DNA from: CADCTM01 sp049671305
GTDB lineage: Bacteria; Cyanobacteriota; Cyanobacteriia; Cyanobacteriales; Coleofasciculaceae
Direction: 5' to 3'
Length of the DNA stretch: 37,233 nucleotides
Assembly (NCBI GenBank): GCA_049671305.1
Contig: JBATUR010000042.1
Coordinates: forward strand, 1 to 37,233
Shown here: in pieces, positions 23,683-31,535 of the stretch
Position numbering within the stretch: position 1 is the stretch's first letter
Layout: each line of letters starts with the position of its first letter
The notes under the pieces: model-generated
What the model was told of the DNA's origin: nothing
Seen by the model: only the letters and a program-made list of their open reading frames with translations
Databases searched by the model: none
Position numbers and translations under genes: made by a program

Positions 23683-25212
23683 TTAAAACTCCATGCGCTG
23701 ATATTCAGCAACGGAGGATGCAGCAGGTCGCGCGCGCTGCCTAGCCCAGTCCCTGAGGGCTGTTACCTGCTCGGTCATGGTCCGGGAAAGCGGCAGGGTT
23801 GCTTTGATTGCCGCAATAATGTCCAGTTGCGTGAATTCCCGGTCTTGAGCAAATGCCTCATACATCGCAGCGATTAGGGCTTGCTCAATTTCGGCTCCAG
23901 AAAAGCCGTCGGAAACTTTCGCTAACTGTTCTAAGTCGAAACGGCTAATTTCTCGGCGTCGTTTGCTTAGATGAATGTTGAAAATTTGCTGTCTTTCGTC
24001 TGGAGTAGGTAGATCGACGAAGAAGATTTCATCAAAACGACCTTTGCGTAAGAATTCTCCAGGTAGGCGCTCAACTCGGTTTGCTGTCGCCATTACAAAC
24101 ACTGGTGAAGTCTTTTCTTGCATCCAAGTCAAGAAGGAACCGAAGATCCGGCTTGATGTGCCTCCATCCGAGTCAGAAGAACCTGTTGTGCCTGCAAAAG
24201 ACTTGTCAAGTTCGTCAATGAACAGGATCGCTGGAGAAATGGATTCTGCGGTTTTGAGGGCGTTACGCAGGTTGGCTTCTGAACGACCAACCATTGAACC
24301 ATCATACACCCGACCCATATCTAAACGGAGCAGTGGTAGACCCCAAAGGCGAGATGTGGTTTTGGCAATTAAGGATTTACCACATCCAGGTACCCCTAAG
24401 ATTAACATCCCTTTTGGTTGAGGTAAACCGTACTCTCTTGCCCGTTCTGTAAAGGCATTAGAACGCTGCTTGAGCCAACGCTTTAACTCTTCCAAACCTC
24501 CTACTGAGTCAAGAGTCTCATCTTCTTCAATGTATTCTAAAATACCATTGCGGCGAATTAACTGCTTTTTCTCAGAAAGAACAATATCGACTTCTGCTTC
24601 GGTTAGGCGTCCTGCTTTTACCTGAGCTTTACGATAAACTTTTTCGGCTTCATCCCGCGTCAAACCTAGGGCTGATTTTAGCAGCTTTTCCCGTGTTTCT
24701 GTAGTGGTGCGTCGAGTTTTACTTAGCTCTAATTGGTTAGATAACACCTGGTTCAGCTCTGCCAAATCTGGTAATGGGTAGTCGAGAACTACGACTTCCT
24801 TTTCCAGCTCAATTGGCACTGTTTGTAAGGGGGACATCAGAATAATAGTTTTCTGTGTGTCTTTAAAACTAGCGATCGCATCTCGCAGCCATCGGGTTGT
24901 TGCTGGCGAATCAATAAAGGGATGTAAATCTTTAAAGATATAAATACCGGATTCTTTTTGTTGAATCACCCATTGAATAGCTGCTTCTGGTGAAACAGTA
25001 TTGTGCTGAGTCACATTGCGGGCTTGCCCATACTCAACAATTCCGTGGGTCACTGTCCAAACGAAGAGACGACGTTGGGGTGACTTTGGTTCTTGCGACT
25101 TCAATTCTTGAGCAATTATTGCTATCGCCCTCTCAGTCCGCTCTTCCTCGGAAGTCACGAGATAGATTAGAGGATATTGAGCTTGAATGAGAATCTTGAT
25201 CTCTTCTTGCAT
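23683..25212 (-). CDS. ycf46: AAA ATPase, Ycf46 family
   Basis: ATPase of 509 residues. The N-terminal half (1-230) resembles a degenerate ATPase: a strand-rich opening (YPLIYLVTSEEERT) and IYIFKDLHPFID, without a Walker A. The C-terminal half is a classical AAA module: GVPGCGKS at 273-280, a pore-loop region GSMVGRSEANLRNAL, Walker B ILFIDELDK at 329-337, sensor VMATANRVERLP, and arginine-finger region LRKGRFDEIFF, then the lid helices GFSGAEIEQALIAAMYEA. It matches Ycf46 of plastids and cyanobacteria (Synechocystis homologue slr0374), which has been linked to stress and CO2 response but lacks a defined substrate. It lies 78 bases downstream of the RHH gene on the same strand. Confidence 0.9.
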   Translation of the reverse strand: MQEEIKILIQAQYPLIYLVTSEEERTERAIAIIAQELKSQEPKSPQRRLFVWTVTHGIVEYGQARNVTQHNTVSPEAAIQWVIQQKESGIYIFKDLHPFIDSPATTRWLRDAIASFKDTQKTIILMSPLQTVPIELEKEVVVLDYPLPDLAELNQVLSNQLELSKTRRTTTETREKLLKSALGLTRDEAEKVYRKAQVKAGRLTEAEVDIVLSEKKQLIRRNGILEYIEEDETLDSVGGLEELKRWLKQRSNAFTERAREYGLPQPKGMLILGVPGCGKSLIAKTTSRLWGLPLLRLDMGRVYDGSMVGRSEANLRNALKTAESISPAILFIDELDKSFAGTTGSSDSDGGTSSRIFGSFLTWMQEKTSPVFVMATANRVERLPGEFLRKGRFDEIFFVDLPTPDERQQIFNIHLSKRRREISRFDLEQLAKVSDGFSGAEIEQALIAAMYEAFAQDREFTQLDIIAAIKATLPLSRTMTEQVTALRDWARQRARPAASSVAEYQRMEF

Positions 25213-25290
25213 GACTATCGACCTAATGTTTTAGAGACGGCGCGAACAATGCTCAAACTTGTTTCAAAGAGCAATAAGCTCGTTGATTTT

Positions 25291-25644
25291 TTACTTTGCA
25301 AGGACTAATTCCTCTTCTCCCTGAGAGTCGGTACGGGAATTTACTTCTTCTCGCACTTTTTCTACTGGAAGTTCCTCAGTCAGAATACCCGACTGCTGGT
25401 TGAGAGAAATCATTTTCTCATCTTTCAAAACTACGGAGCTAGAACATCCAGGACAGGTATATACCTGATGGGTCTTTCCGTAAGATTCTTCCACTTCGTC
25501 AACCACTTCCGGGTGGTCTAGGTAGAAGACGATTGCTCTTTCTACCAAGGCTGACATGGAGTCCAAATCAACAGCCGCTCTAATTTTGAGCTGTCGATGG
25601 AGTCCAGGTGGGAGATACAACGTAACCTTTTGCTTGTCTTGCAT
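25291..25644 (-). CDS. Ribbon-helix-helix protein with a CxxC motif
   Basis: Protein of 117 residues. The first 45 residues fit a ribbon-helix-helix DNA-binding fold: strand QKVTLYLPPGLHRQLK, then helix AAVDLDSMSALVERAIVFYL. An acidic spacer follows, then YTCPGCSSSVVLKD with a single CxxC (Cys64, Cys67) that could form half of a zinc site, possibly shared between subunits of an RHH dimer. The tail is Glu-rich and probably disordered. It heads the minus-strand cassette with the Ycf46-like ATPase 78 bases downstream, so it could regulate that cassette, bind its own promoter, or act as a partner (inference). ATG at 25644 is the clear start. Confidence 0.75.
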   Translation of the reverse strand: MQDKQKVTLYLPPGLHRQLKIRAAVDLDSMSALVERAIVFYLDHPEVVDEVEESYGKTHQVYTCPGCSSSVVLKDEKMISLNQQSGILTEELPVEKVREEVNSRTDSQGEEELVLAK

Positions 25645-25898
25645 ATGATTTCAATCGTTTTACCCGGGTATGCTATGCAAGCTTATCGGGTTCTTTTGGG
25701 GCTGTCAAGACACTAAGCCAGCATGACGGCATAATCGTTACATTAGTTTACATTTGCCTGAAATTAGTGTTGCTTTCACCAATAAAATCTGCCATAAGAC
25801 AGATGAAAACGAGAATTATCCAGCTAAAAAATGACAGGCTAGCTCAAAATAGAGGTGTATCAGATTCAGAAAGCTCAGTCCTGCTATTCAGACGAACT

Positions 25899-26140
25899 AT
25901 GCCATCTGAAATCAACCCATCTTTAAACCTGCCACCTGAGTTATGTGCATTACGGGTGCTAATGGTAGAAGATGACCCAATGTGATGCAACTAGGGTTAG
26001 AGCAATCTTTAACAAATCATCGCTGTTTGGGATGATAGGACAAACTGAAGCCGCCTTAAAACTCAAGCCTGACCTAATATGTCATGAGCATTGTACTGCT
26101 AGAAAATGAGCAAGTTGCTCTTCGCTTGCGGGTTAGGTAA
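25899..26140 (+). pseudogene. Decayed NarL-type response regulator N-terminus
   Basis: The frame from ATG 25899 reads MPSEINPSLNLPPELCALRV and then LMVEDDPM, a receiver-domain start with the acidic pocket, and stops at 25983. In a second frame from 25985, MQLGLEQSLTNH continues the receiver helix and stops at 26033. A third frame from 26032 gives MIGQTEAALKLKPDLI, and one base later GTC-ATG-AGC-ATT gives VMSIVLL, the strand that normally carries the phosphorylated Asp (here Ser). A segment between GQTE and AALKLKPDLI looks deleted, and no C-terminal HTH remains. At least three frame breaks mean it cannot be a working gene. Confidence 0.75.
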
Positions 26141-26170
26141 TTATTGCTTCAAAATAAGACCTAGATTAGC

Positions 26171-26860
26171 TTAAGGAAGTATTTTCAAACAGCCGCGACA
26201 AAGCAACATTCCTGGAGTTAAAGTAATTTCTTGCAAATTAACTTCCGAACCTAAATCGACTTGAAAGCCATCTAAATGTTTGGGTGCATGAGACGGCATT
26301 TGGATTTGGAAAGGATCAAGCAGTAGTTCATGAGGCGAAGCTAATTGCAGACCTGCAATAATGACAATTGGCATAGCTTGAAAAGTACCACTTAAGGTTA
26401 ATAAACCTGTATCAATAGTAATTTTTTGCCAGCTAAAATCAAGATTGGGTGAGGTGAGAAAAGTTCCTATAAACTCACTTAATGCCGTGGATAATAACTG
26501 CGACTTAAGAGAAGCTTGTAGGTCAGTTTCTGATAAAGTGAGTTGTCCTGTAACAGGCACAGGTTCCAGCAGGCGCAGTGATTTACCTTTAATGACCTGA
26601 CCGAGGTTAACGCGAATTTGGGTGGCTTCTAGCTGAATTTGGCTCAAATGTAGCCCTTGATAGATAGCCTGACTGGCGGCAACTGAGATATTAGGAATAT
26701 TACCTGTCAGAATTTGGCGATCGCCTCCTGTAATCTTAAATTCCAAAGCCTCAACTCGTTCAACTTGCGATCGCAACCACAAACGTACCGCTGGCGACAA
26801 AACCGTGCTGATAATACGACTGGTTTTAGTCTGACTAGCCTTTTGAGATTCAGCGTCCAT
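26171..26860 (-). CDS. DUF2993 (LmeA-like) protein
   Basis: Protein of 229 residues that fits the DUF2993/LmeA family of lipid-binding, periplasmic or membrane-associated proteins. It has alternating beta strands, for example RVEALEFKITGGDRQILTG, then IPNISVAASQAIYQGLHLSQ, then IQLEATQIRVNLG, and VTGQLTLSETDLQASL, which is the most conserved family motif. The N-terminus lacks a clear signal peptide, so the cell location is uncertain. LmeA in mycobacteria is a phospholipid-binding lipoprotein; whether this protein does the same is unknown. It is divergent from the pseudouridine synthase gene across 277 bases. Confidence 0.75.
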   Translation of the reverse strand: MDAESQKASQTKTSRIISTVLSPAVRLWLRSQVERVEALEFKITGGDRQILTGNIPNISVAASQAIYQGLHLSQIQLEATQIRVNLGQVIKGKSLRLLEPVPVTGQLTLSETDLQASLKSQLLSTALSEFIGTFLTSPNLDFSWQKITIDTGLLTLSGTFQAMPIVIIAGLQLASPHELLLDPFQIQMPSHAPKHLDGFQVDLGSEVNLQEITLTPGMLLCRGCLKILP

Positions 26861-27137
26861 AATACTTTCCGACAGAAATACAGCTTAAACATTTTCCAGA
26901 CATGGCGATCTCCTGACAAATCTAGTAATTTATTGTCGGATAGCCGATCACCTGCAACTATCCACCTTCTTGTAATATTTGTACATAGTCTAGTTAAATC
27001 AAACTTAAATGTGGATATTCCTGTAGTCTCGCAATTTCTCCAAAAAGTACTATTAATCAACAATCCCATCAGAACCAGAAAGTTCTTTATCACACTTGTC
27101 AACTCCTGAATGTATTGCCATATACAGTGATCAGATT

Positions 27138-27929
27138 ATGGAAGAAAGAGTACAAAAAATTCTTTCTCAATGGGGTATTGCCTCACGGCGTAAAGCTGAG
27201 AAAATGATCGAAGCCGGTCTAGTTCGGCTCAATGGTTCTGTCGTAAATTTAGGAGAAAAAGCCAATCCAGAAACAGACTTGATCGAAGTCAATGGTCAGC
27301 TTGTTAACCCAAGTAACCGTCCTCAGTGTATTTATCTTTTATTAAATAAATCAAAGGGAGTGATTTCTACTTGCCAAGATTCCCGGCAGCGTCGTACCAT
27401 TCTTGATTTACTGCCAAATATACTTGCTCAAGGTCAGGGACTGCATCCAGTGGGACGCTTGGATGCCGAGTCTACGGGTGCATTGTTGCTCACCAACGAT
27501 GGTGAATTAACTTATTACCTAACCCATCCACGTCATCACATCCCAAAAATTTATCAAGTTTGGGTAGAGGGACATCCCACTGCATCTGTATTACAAGCTT
27601 GGCGTCAGGGTATTGATCTTGATGGAAAAACAACACTACCAGCCGAAGTTCGGGTACTTAAGGAGCAAGCGGATGCAACACTTTTAGAAATTATTTTGAC
27701 AGAAGGAAGAAATCGACAGATCCGTCGTACCGCTGAACTGTTAAGCTATCCTGTGATTCATCTGCACCGCACCGCGATTGGTTCAATTCAATTACAACGG
27801 CCAGGTGAGCCGGTGTTACCAAGTGGTCACTACCGTTATTTACTAGATTTTGAAATTCATTTCCTCCACGCCCAAATTCACCAAAGCTCAAAAAACGTGC
27901 AAGCAGATATCAAGGAGTACCGTCCATGA
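27138..27929 (+). CDS. rRNA pseudouridine synthase (RsuA/RluB/RluE family)
   Basis: Converts uridine to pseudouridine in ribosomal RNA. The protein opens MEERVQKILSQWGIASRRKA with an S4 RNA-binding domain (residues 1-60: RKAEKMIEAGLVRLNG). The catalytic domain carries GRLDAESTGALLLTNDG with the active-site Asp (GRLD), then KIYQVWVEG and LTEGRNRQIRRTAELL, a conserved basic motif. The 263-residue length fits the family. The frame opens at 27096, but ATG at 27138 matches the usual N-terminus. Its stop overlaps the RodZ-like start by four bases (ATGA), so the two genes are translationally coupled. Which rRNA position it modifies cannot be told. Confidence 0.92.
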   Translation: MEERVQKILSQWGIASRRKAEKMIEAGLVRLNGSVVNLGEKANPETDLIEVNGQLVNPSNRPQCIYLLLNKSKGVISTCQDSRQRRTILDLLPNILAQGQGLHPVGRLDAESTGALLLTNDGELTYYLTHPRHHIPKIYQVWVEGHPTASVLQAWRQGIDLDGKTTLPAEVRVLKEQADATLLEIILTEGRNRQIRRTAELLSYPVIHLHRTAIGSIQLQRPGEPVLPSGHYRYLLDFEIHFLHAQIHQSSKNVQADIKEYRP

Positions 27930-28726
27930 AGGAGAAAAAACTTCATTTTCAGCAAGAACAAGTGGAAATATTACAAGAGTTGGGCTCTCGCCTGCGCCAG
28001 TGCCGTAACGCACAGGATTTGCCTATTGAGGAGGTTGCCGCAAAAACGAAAATTCAAGCAAGATTGCTCAATGCTATTGAAGAAGGCAGGCTCGAACAAT
28101 TACCCGAACCTGTTTACATTCAAGGCTTCATCAAGCAATTTGCTGAAGCACTGGGTATGAATGGGGCAGAGTTTTCTAGTACCTTTCCTACGGGATCAGG
28201 TTTACCGTTGCTCAGACGCCATTCCTGGAATCATGTACCTGCGGCTCAACTGCGACCAATTCATTTGTATGGTCTTTATGTGTTGCTAGTGATTGGTGCG
28301 GTCAATGGTTTATCTTTTTTGGTAAGACGTTCGGCGATGCCAGTGGCTTACCGTAGTGATTATCCGCAACAATCTCAACAGTTACCCACAGCAAATATGT
28401 TTCCAGCGAGCAGTGTGCCACAAAAATCAGGAGGTAAGGTTAAAGAAGTTTCACAAAGCGGTCAAAATAGTAAGTCGGTTCAAGTTGGGGTCACTCTGAA
28501 AGCTCAATCTTGGATGCGAGTTGTTGTGGATGGCAAACTAGAATTTGAAGGTGTTTTACCAGAAGGAACTCAACGCACTTGGGCGGCTGATGAAAAGGTG
28601 AGTGTTCTCGCTGGTAATGCAGGCGGTGTACTAGTTGAGTTTAATAACAAAAGCGCTCAACCAATGGGCGATCCTGGAGTACCCCAGGAAGTAACGTTTG
28701 CGGCTAATCCGAAAGCTAGATCTTAG
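27926..28726 (+). CDS. RodZ-like helix-turn-helix membrane protein
   Basis: Protein of 266 residues with a RodZ-type layout. A cytoplasmic HTH (residues about 10-85, LGSRLRQCRNAQDLPIEEVA, then TKIQARLLNAIEEGRLEQLP, then YIQGFIKQFAEALGM) is followed by a transmembrane helix (LYGLYVLLVIGAVNGLSFLV). A Ser/Gln-rich linker leads to a C-terminal beta domain of the DUF4115 type (VQVGVTLKAQSWMRVVVDGK). In rod-shaped bacteria RodZ links MreB to the cell-wall machinery; here the role is inferred from architecture only. Start ATG 27926 has a good AAGGAG. It is coupled to the pseudouridine synthase gene, an arrangement I cannot explain functionally. Confidence 0.82.
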   Translation: MKEKKLHFQQEQVEILQELGSRLRQCRNAQDLPIEEVAAKTKIQARLLNAIEEGRLEQLPEPVYIQGFIKQFAEALGMNGAEFSSTFPTGSGLPLLRRHSWNHVPAAQLRPIHLYGLYVLLVIGAVNGLSFLVRRSAMPVAYRSDYPQQSQQLPTANMFPASSVPQKSGGKVKEVSQSGQNSKSVQVGVTLKAQSWMRVVVDGKLEFEGVLPEGTQRTWAADEKVSVLAGNAGGVLVEFNNKSAQPMGDPGVPQEVTFAANPKARS

Positions 28727-28767
28727 AAAATGGTTAAATTATTGTGCATTTAACTTGCCAGATGGGA

Positions 28768-28865
28768 CAAGTTGTTAGTTGTTAAAAAAATCATTAGTCC
28801 AATGTCCAAAAGCTTTTTGTTTCCAAGATTTCAGTTAGACTTTTTATTTAACAACTAGCAACTTG
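28768..28865. repeat. Long inverted repeat between convergent genes
   Basis: CAAGTTGTTAGTTGTTAAA (28768-28786) and its reverse complement with one mismatch (28847-28865) flank 60 bases of A/T-rich sequence. The 19-base arms could form a two-way termination structure for the convergent RodZ-like and malQ genes. The form also resembles a small non-coding inverted-repeat element; no transposase or target duplication was seen. Confidence 0.6.
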
Positions 28866-28873
28866 CTAATTAT

Positions 28874-30388
28874 TTATTCAGATTTGATGGGAGCGCGACC
28901 ATATGTATAGGTTAAGTCCTTGAGGCGCTCGCGTAACTGGTGATCATCTATTGCCCAAGGTAGGTAGCGCCAACCCCAATTTCCTTCGGCTTTTCCAGGA
29001 AAATTCATCTGGGCTTCTCCGCCTAGCCCTAAAATATCTTGCATGGGAATAATCGCTTGATTTGCCACACTACTAAGGGCAAGACGAATCAAATCCCAAT
29101 GAATACCATCGTGACTATTACTTCCCAAGTAACGTAAAACATTGCCTCTTTCCCAGTCTGACAACTGATTAAACCAGCCGACGGTGGTATTGTTATCGTG
29201 AGTTCCTGTATAAACGACACAGTTGCGGGGATAGTTAGAGGGTAGATAGGGATTATCGGGTTTGTCACCAAAAGCAAAGTGTAAAATCTTCATACCAGGA
29301 AACTGATAGCGATCGCGCAATGCTGCTACTTCTGGCGTAACTACTCCCAAATCTTCTGCCATAATGGGCAACTTGCCCAACTTCTCATTTAATACCCGAA
29401 AAAACTCTTCTCCTGGCGCCTTAATCCACTTGCCATTTATGGCGCTAGTTTCCCCTTGTTCAACCGCCCAGTAGGCTTCAAAGCCCAGGAAGTGGTCAAT
29501 GCGGACGATATCAACGTACTCTAGCAGAAACTCAAAACGCTCGACCCACCAACTAAAACTTTCTCGCTGCAATTTCTCCCAGTTATAAATAGGATTACCC
29601 CAAAGCTGACCTGTTTCGCTAAAGTAATCTGGAGGAACACCAGCCATCAGTGTGGGTTCGCCTGTTTCTTGATCTAAGCAGAACATCTCTGGATGTGCCC
29701 AGACATCAGCGCTATCATGAGCTACATAAATCGGGATATCGCCGATAATTTGAATACCTTCAGAGTTGGCATATTGTTTTAGCCTTGTCCACTGACGGAA
29801 ATATTCAAATTGTAAGTATTTATGAAAGAGAATTTGCTCCTTTAAGCGATCGCGCCATTCAGCTTTTGCCTCTGGTTGTGATGTAGCAATACTGCGATCC
29901 CACTGAAACCAGCTTGCGCCATTATGAGCTTCCCGAATTGCCACAAACAAGGCATAATCATCTAACCAGTCTGCCTTAAGCTCACAAAAGGCACTAAATT
30001 CCTTTTGTTGAATTGCTGAAGCATTGCTTTGAAAATTGTCATAAGCTTTTTGCAGCAAAGGCATTTTGCTATTAGTTACCCGCCCAAAATCCACATAGTG
30101 AGCCGGAAAATCAGGTAAATTAGCAAAATCCTCTTCCGTGAGCCAGCCCTGCTCTTTTATTTGTTCTAAACTAATTAGCAGTGGATTTCCTGCTACTGCC
30201 GAAAGGGAGGCATAAGGAGAATTGCCAAATCCAGTCGGTCCTAATGGTAATACCTGCCAAAGCTGTTGAGAACTTGCTACCAAAAAGTCAATAAAGTTGT
30301 AAGCTTCTATACCCAATTCACCAATGCCAAAACGGCTAGGTAAAGAAGTTGGGTGCAGTAAAATACCACTTGAGCGGGGAAATGCCAT
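28874..30388 (-). CDS. malQ: 4-alpha-glucanotransferase
   Basis: Amylomaltase / disproportionating enzyme, GH77. It transfers alpha-1,4-glucan segments between maltooligosaccharides, mainly in glycogen breakdown. The 504-residue protein opens MAFPRSSGILLHPTSLPSRF. Its catalytic motifs are complete: RIDHFLGFEAYW (nucleophile Asp), IMAEDLGVVTPEV (acid/base Glu) and YTGTHDNNTTVGW (transition-state Asp). The conserved LGPTGFGNSPYASLSA and QLWGNPIYNW loops are present. It is a single gene, convergent with the RodZ-like gene and divergent from the NUDIX gene. Nothing unusual was seen. Confidence 0.97.
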   Translation of the reverse strand: MAFPRSSGILLHPTSLPSRFGIGELGIEAYNFIDFLVASSQQLWQVLPLGPTGFGNSPYASLSAVAGNPLLISLEQIKEQGWLTEEDFANLPDFPAHYVDFGRVTNSKMPLLQKAYDNFQSNASAIQQKEFSAFCELKADWLDDYALFVAIREAHNGASWFQWDRSIATSQPEAKAEWRDRLKEQILFHKYLQFEYFRQWTRLKQYANSEGIQIIGDIPIYVAHDSADVWAHPEMFCLDQETGEPTLMAGVPPDYFSETGQLWGNPIYNWEKLQRESFSWWVERFEFLLEYVDIVRIDHFLGFEAYWAVEQGETSAINGKWIKAPGEEFFRVLNEKLGKLPIMAEDLGVVTPEVAALRDRYQFPGMKILHFAFGDKPDNPYLPSNYPRNCVVYTGTHDNNTTVGWFNQLSDWERGNVLRYLGSNSHDGIHWDLIRLALSSVANQAIIPMQDILGLGGEAQMNFPGKAEGNWGWRYLPWAIDDHQLRERLKDLTYTYGRAPIKSE

Positions 30389-30616
30389 AAAGAATCAATG
30401 AATTATAAATACCAGCCAGTCTTTCCGAGATTATCACGGTAGGGATTGCTTAGGAATCAATCCCAAGTCAGGTTGAATAAGCTATTCACTTACCCGATAA
30501 TGTTGAAGGAAATAAGGTTGCAGCGAACAGAAGTAGGCGTTGAGGGCAAGATGACAACTCATAACCAAAACGCTATATGCTGACGGCAGTGCCATAAATT
30601 GTCTTAGTTTGAAACA

Positions 30617-31048
30617 GTGACTTACCGAAATCCTGTCCCGACAGTTGATATCATCATTGAATTGTTGAATCGACCTTCACGCCCGATTGTCTTGATTGAG
30701 CGTAAAAATCCGCCTCTTGGTTGGGCGCTTCCGGGTGGTTTTGTAGATTATGGTGAGTCGGTGGAAAAGTCGGCTGTACGAGAAGCTAGGGAAGAAGTTA
30801 GTTTAGAAATTGAATTAATTGAGCAGTTTCAGGTATATTCTGATCCTCAGCGTGACCCGCGTCAGCATACTTTAAGTGTTGTTTTTATTGCAACAGCAAA
30901 AGGCGAACCGATTGCGGCGGATGATGCTAAAAGCTTAGGAATTTTTCAGACTTGGGAGCTGCCAAATCAGCTATGTTTTGACCATGATAAAATACTGCAA
31001 GATTATTGGTATTATCGGCATTATGGTTGGCGTCCTCGTTTGTTTTAG
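30617..31048 (+). CDS. NUDIX hydrolase
   Basis: Hydrolase of nucleoside diphosphates linked to another group, 143 residues. The GTG start gives MTYRNPVPTVDIIIELL. The Nudix box is present: Gly41, Glu47, Arg55, Glu56, Glu59 and Glu60 (GGFVDYGE ... REAREE), with Ser62 instead of the usual Gly at the end of the box. SDPQRDPRQHTLSVVFIA and the acidic DDAKSLGIF are common in the ADP-ribose pyrophosphatase-like group. The gene is followed 18 bases later by a RidA-family gene, so they probably share a transcript. The substrate could be ADP-ribose or an oxidised nucleotide; not determined. Confidence 0.9.
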   Translation: MTYRNPVPTVDIIIELLNRPSRPIVLIERKNPPLGWALPGGFVDYGESVEKSAVREAREEVSLEIELIEQFQVYSDPQRDPRQHTLSVVFIATAKGEPIAADDAKSLGIFQTWELPNQLCFDHDKILQDYWYYRHYGWRPRLF

Positions 31049-31066
31049 AGATTATTAATTAAGATT

Positions 31067-31459
31067 ATGACTCGAAAAGTAATTAGAACCGAAAATGCGC
31101 CGGCACCTGTAGGACCTTATAATCAAGCGATCGCTGTTAGTGGTCAATTAGTTTTTGTAGCTGGTCAAATTCCACTTAATCCTAGTAGTGGTGAGATTGT
31201 AGGAGAAAAAGATATTGTCTTGCAAACTGAACAGGTAATGGCAAATTTGGTGGCGGTAGTGGCAGCAGCGGGTGCTAAAACTGAGGACATTGTGAAGACA
31301 ACGGTGTTTTTGGCAGATATGAATGATTTTGCCGCGATGAATGGTGTTTATGCTCGATACTTCGATGCGGAATTAGCGCCTGCTCGTGCCTGTGTTGAGG
31401 TTTCTCGCCTGCCAAAGGATGTTTTGGTAGAAATTGAATGTATTGCAGTTGTGCCGTAA
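31067..31459 (+). CDS. ridA: RidA family reactive-intermediate deaminase
   Basis: Hydrolyses reactive enamine/imine intermediates released by PLP-dependent enzymes. The 130-residue protein opens MTRKVIRTENAPAPVGPYNQ and shows AIAVSGQLVFVAGQIPLNP, the classic N-terminal segment. It ends with the family signature containing the substrate-binding Arg: APARACVEVSRLPKDVLVEI. Length and conserved residues are normal for YjgF/YER057c/UK114 proteins. It forms a short two-gene unit with the NUDIX hydrolase, both of which have housekeeping detoxifying roles. Confidence 0.94.
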   Translation: MTRKVIRTENAPAPVGPYNQAIAVSGQLVFVAGQIPLNPSSGEIVGEKDIVLQTEQVMANLVAVVAAAGAKTEDIVKTTVFLADMNDFAAMNGVYARYFDAELAPARACVEVSRLPKDVLVEIECIAVVP

Positions 31460-31494
31460 TATTTAGTTTATTGGCAGTTGGATTGGTAATGTCA

Positions 31495-31528
31495 TAACGG
31501 CATCAACGAGTTTATATCGATGCCGTTA
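31495..31528. terminator. Hairpin between convergent ridA and the GDSL-protein gene
   Basis: TAACGGCATC and GATGCCGTTA form a perfect ten-base-pair stem with a 14-base loop. It lies 36 bases after the ridA stop and just downstream (minus strand) of the GDSL-protein stop. No long T run is present, so it is a probable but not textbook terminator, plausibly serving both genes. Confidence 0.6.
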
Positions 31529-31535
31529 CTCAAGT

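Noticed and set aside
26707..27109. Two overlapping open frames of about 131 codons on opposite strands
   Set aside because: They are mostly basic, low in family-like features, and overlap the DUF2993 gene and its leader. They look like chance frames.
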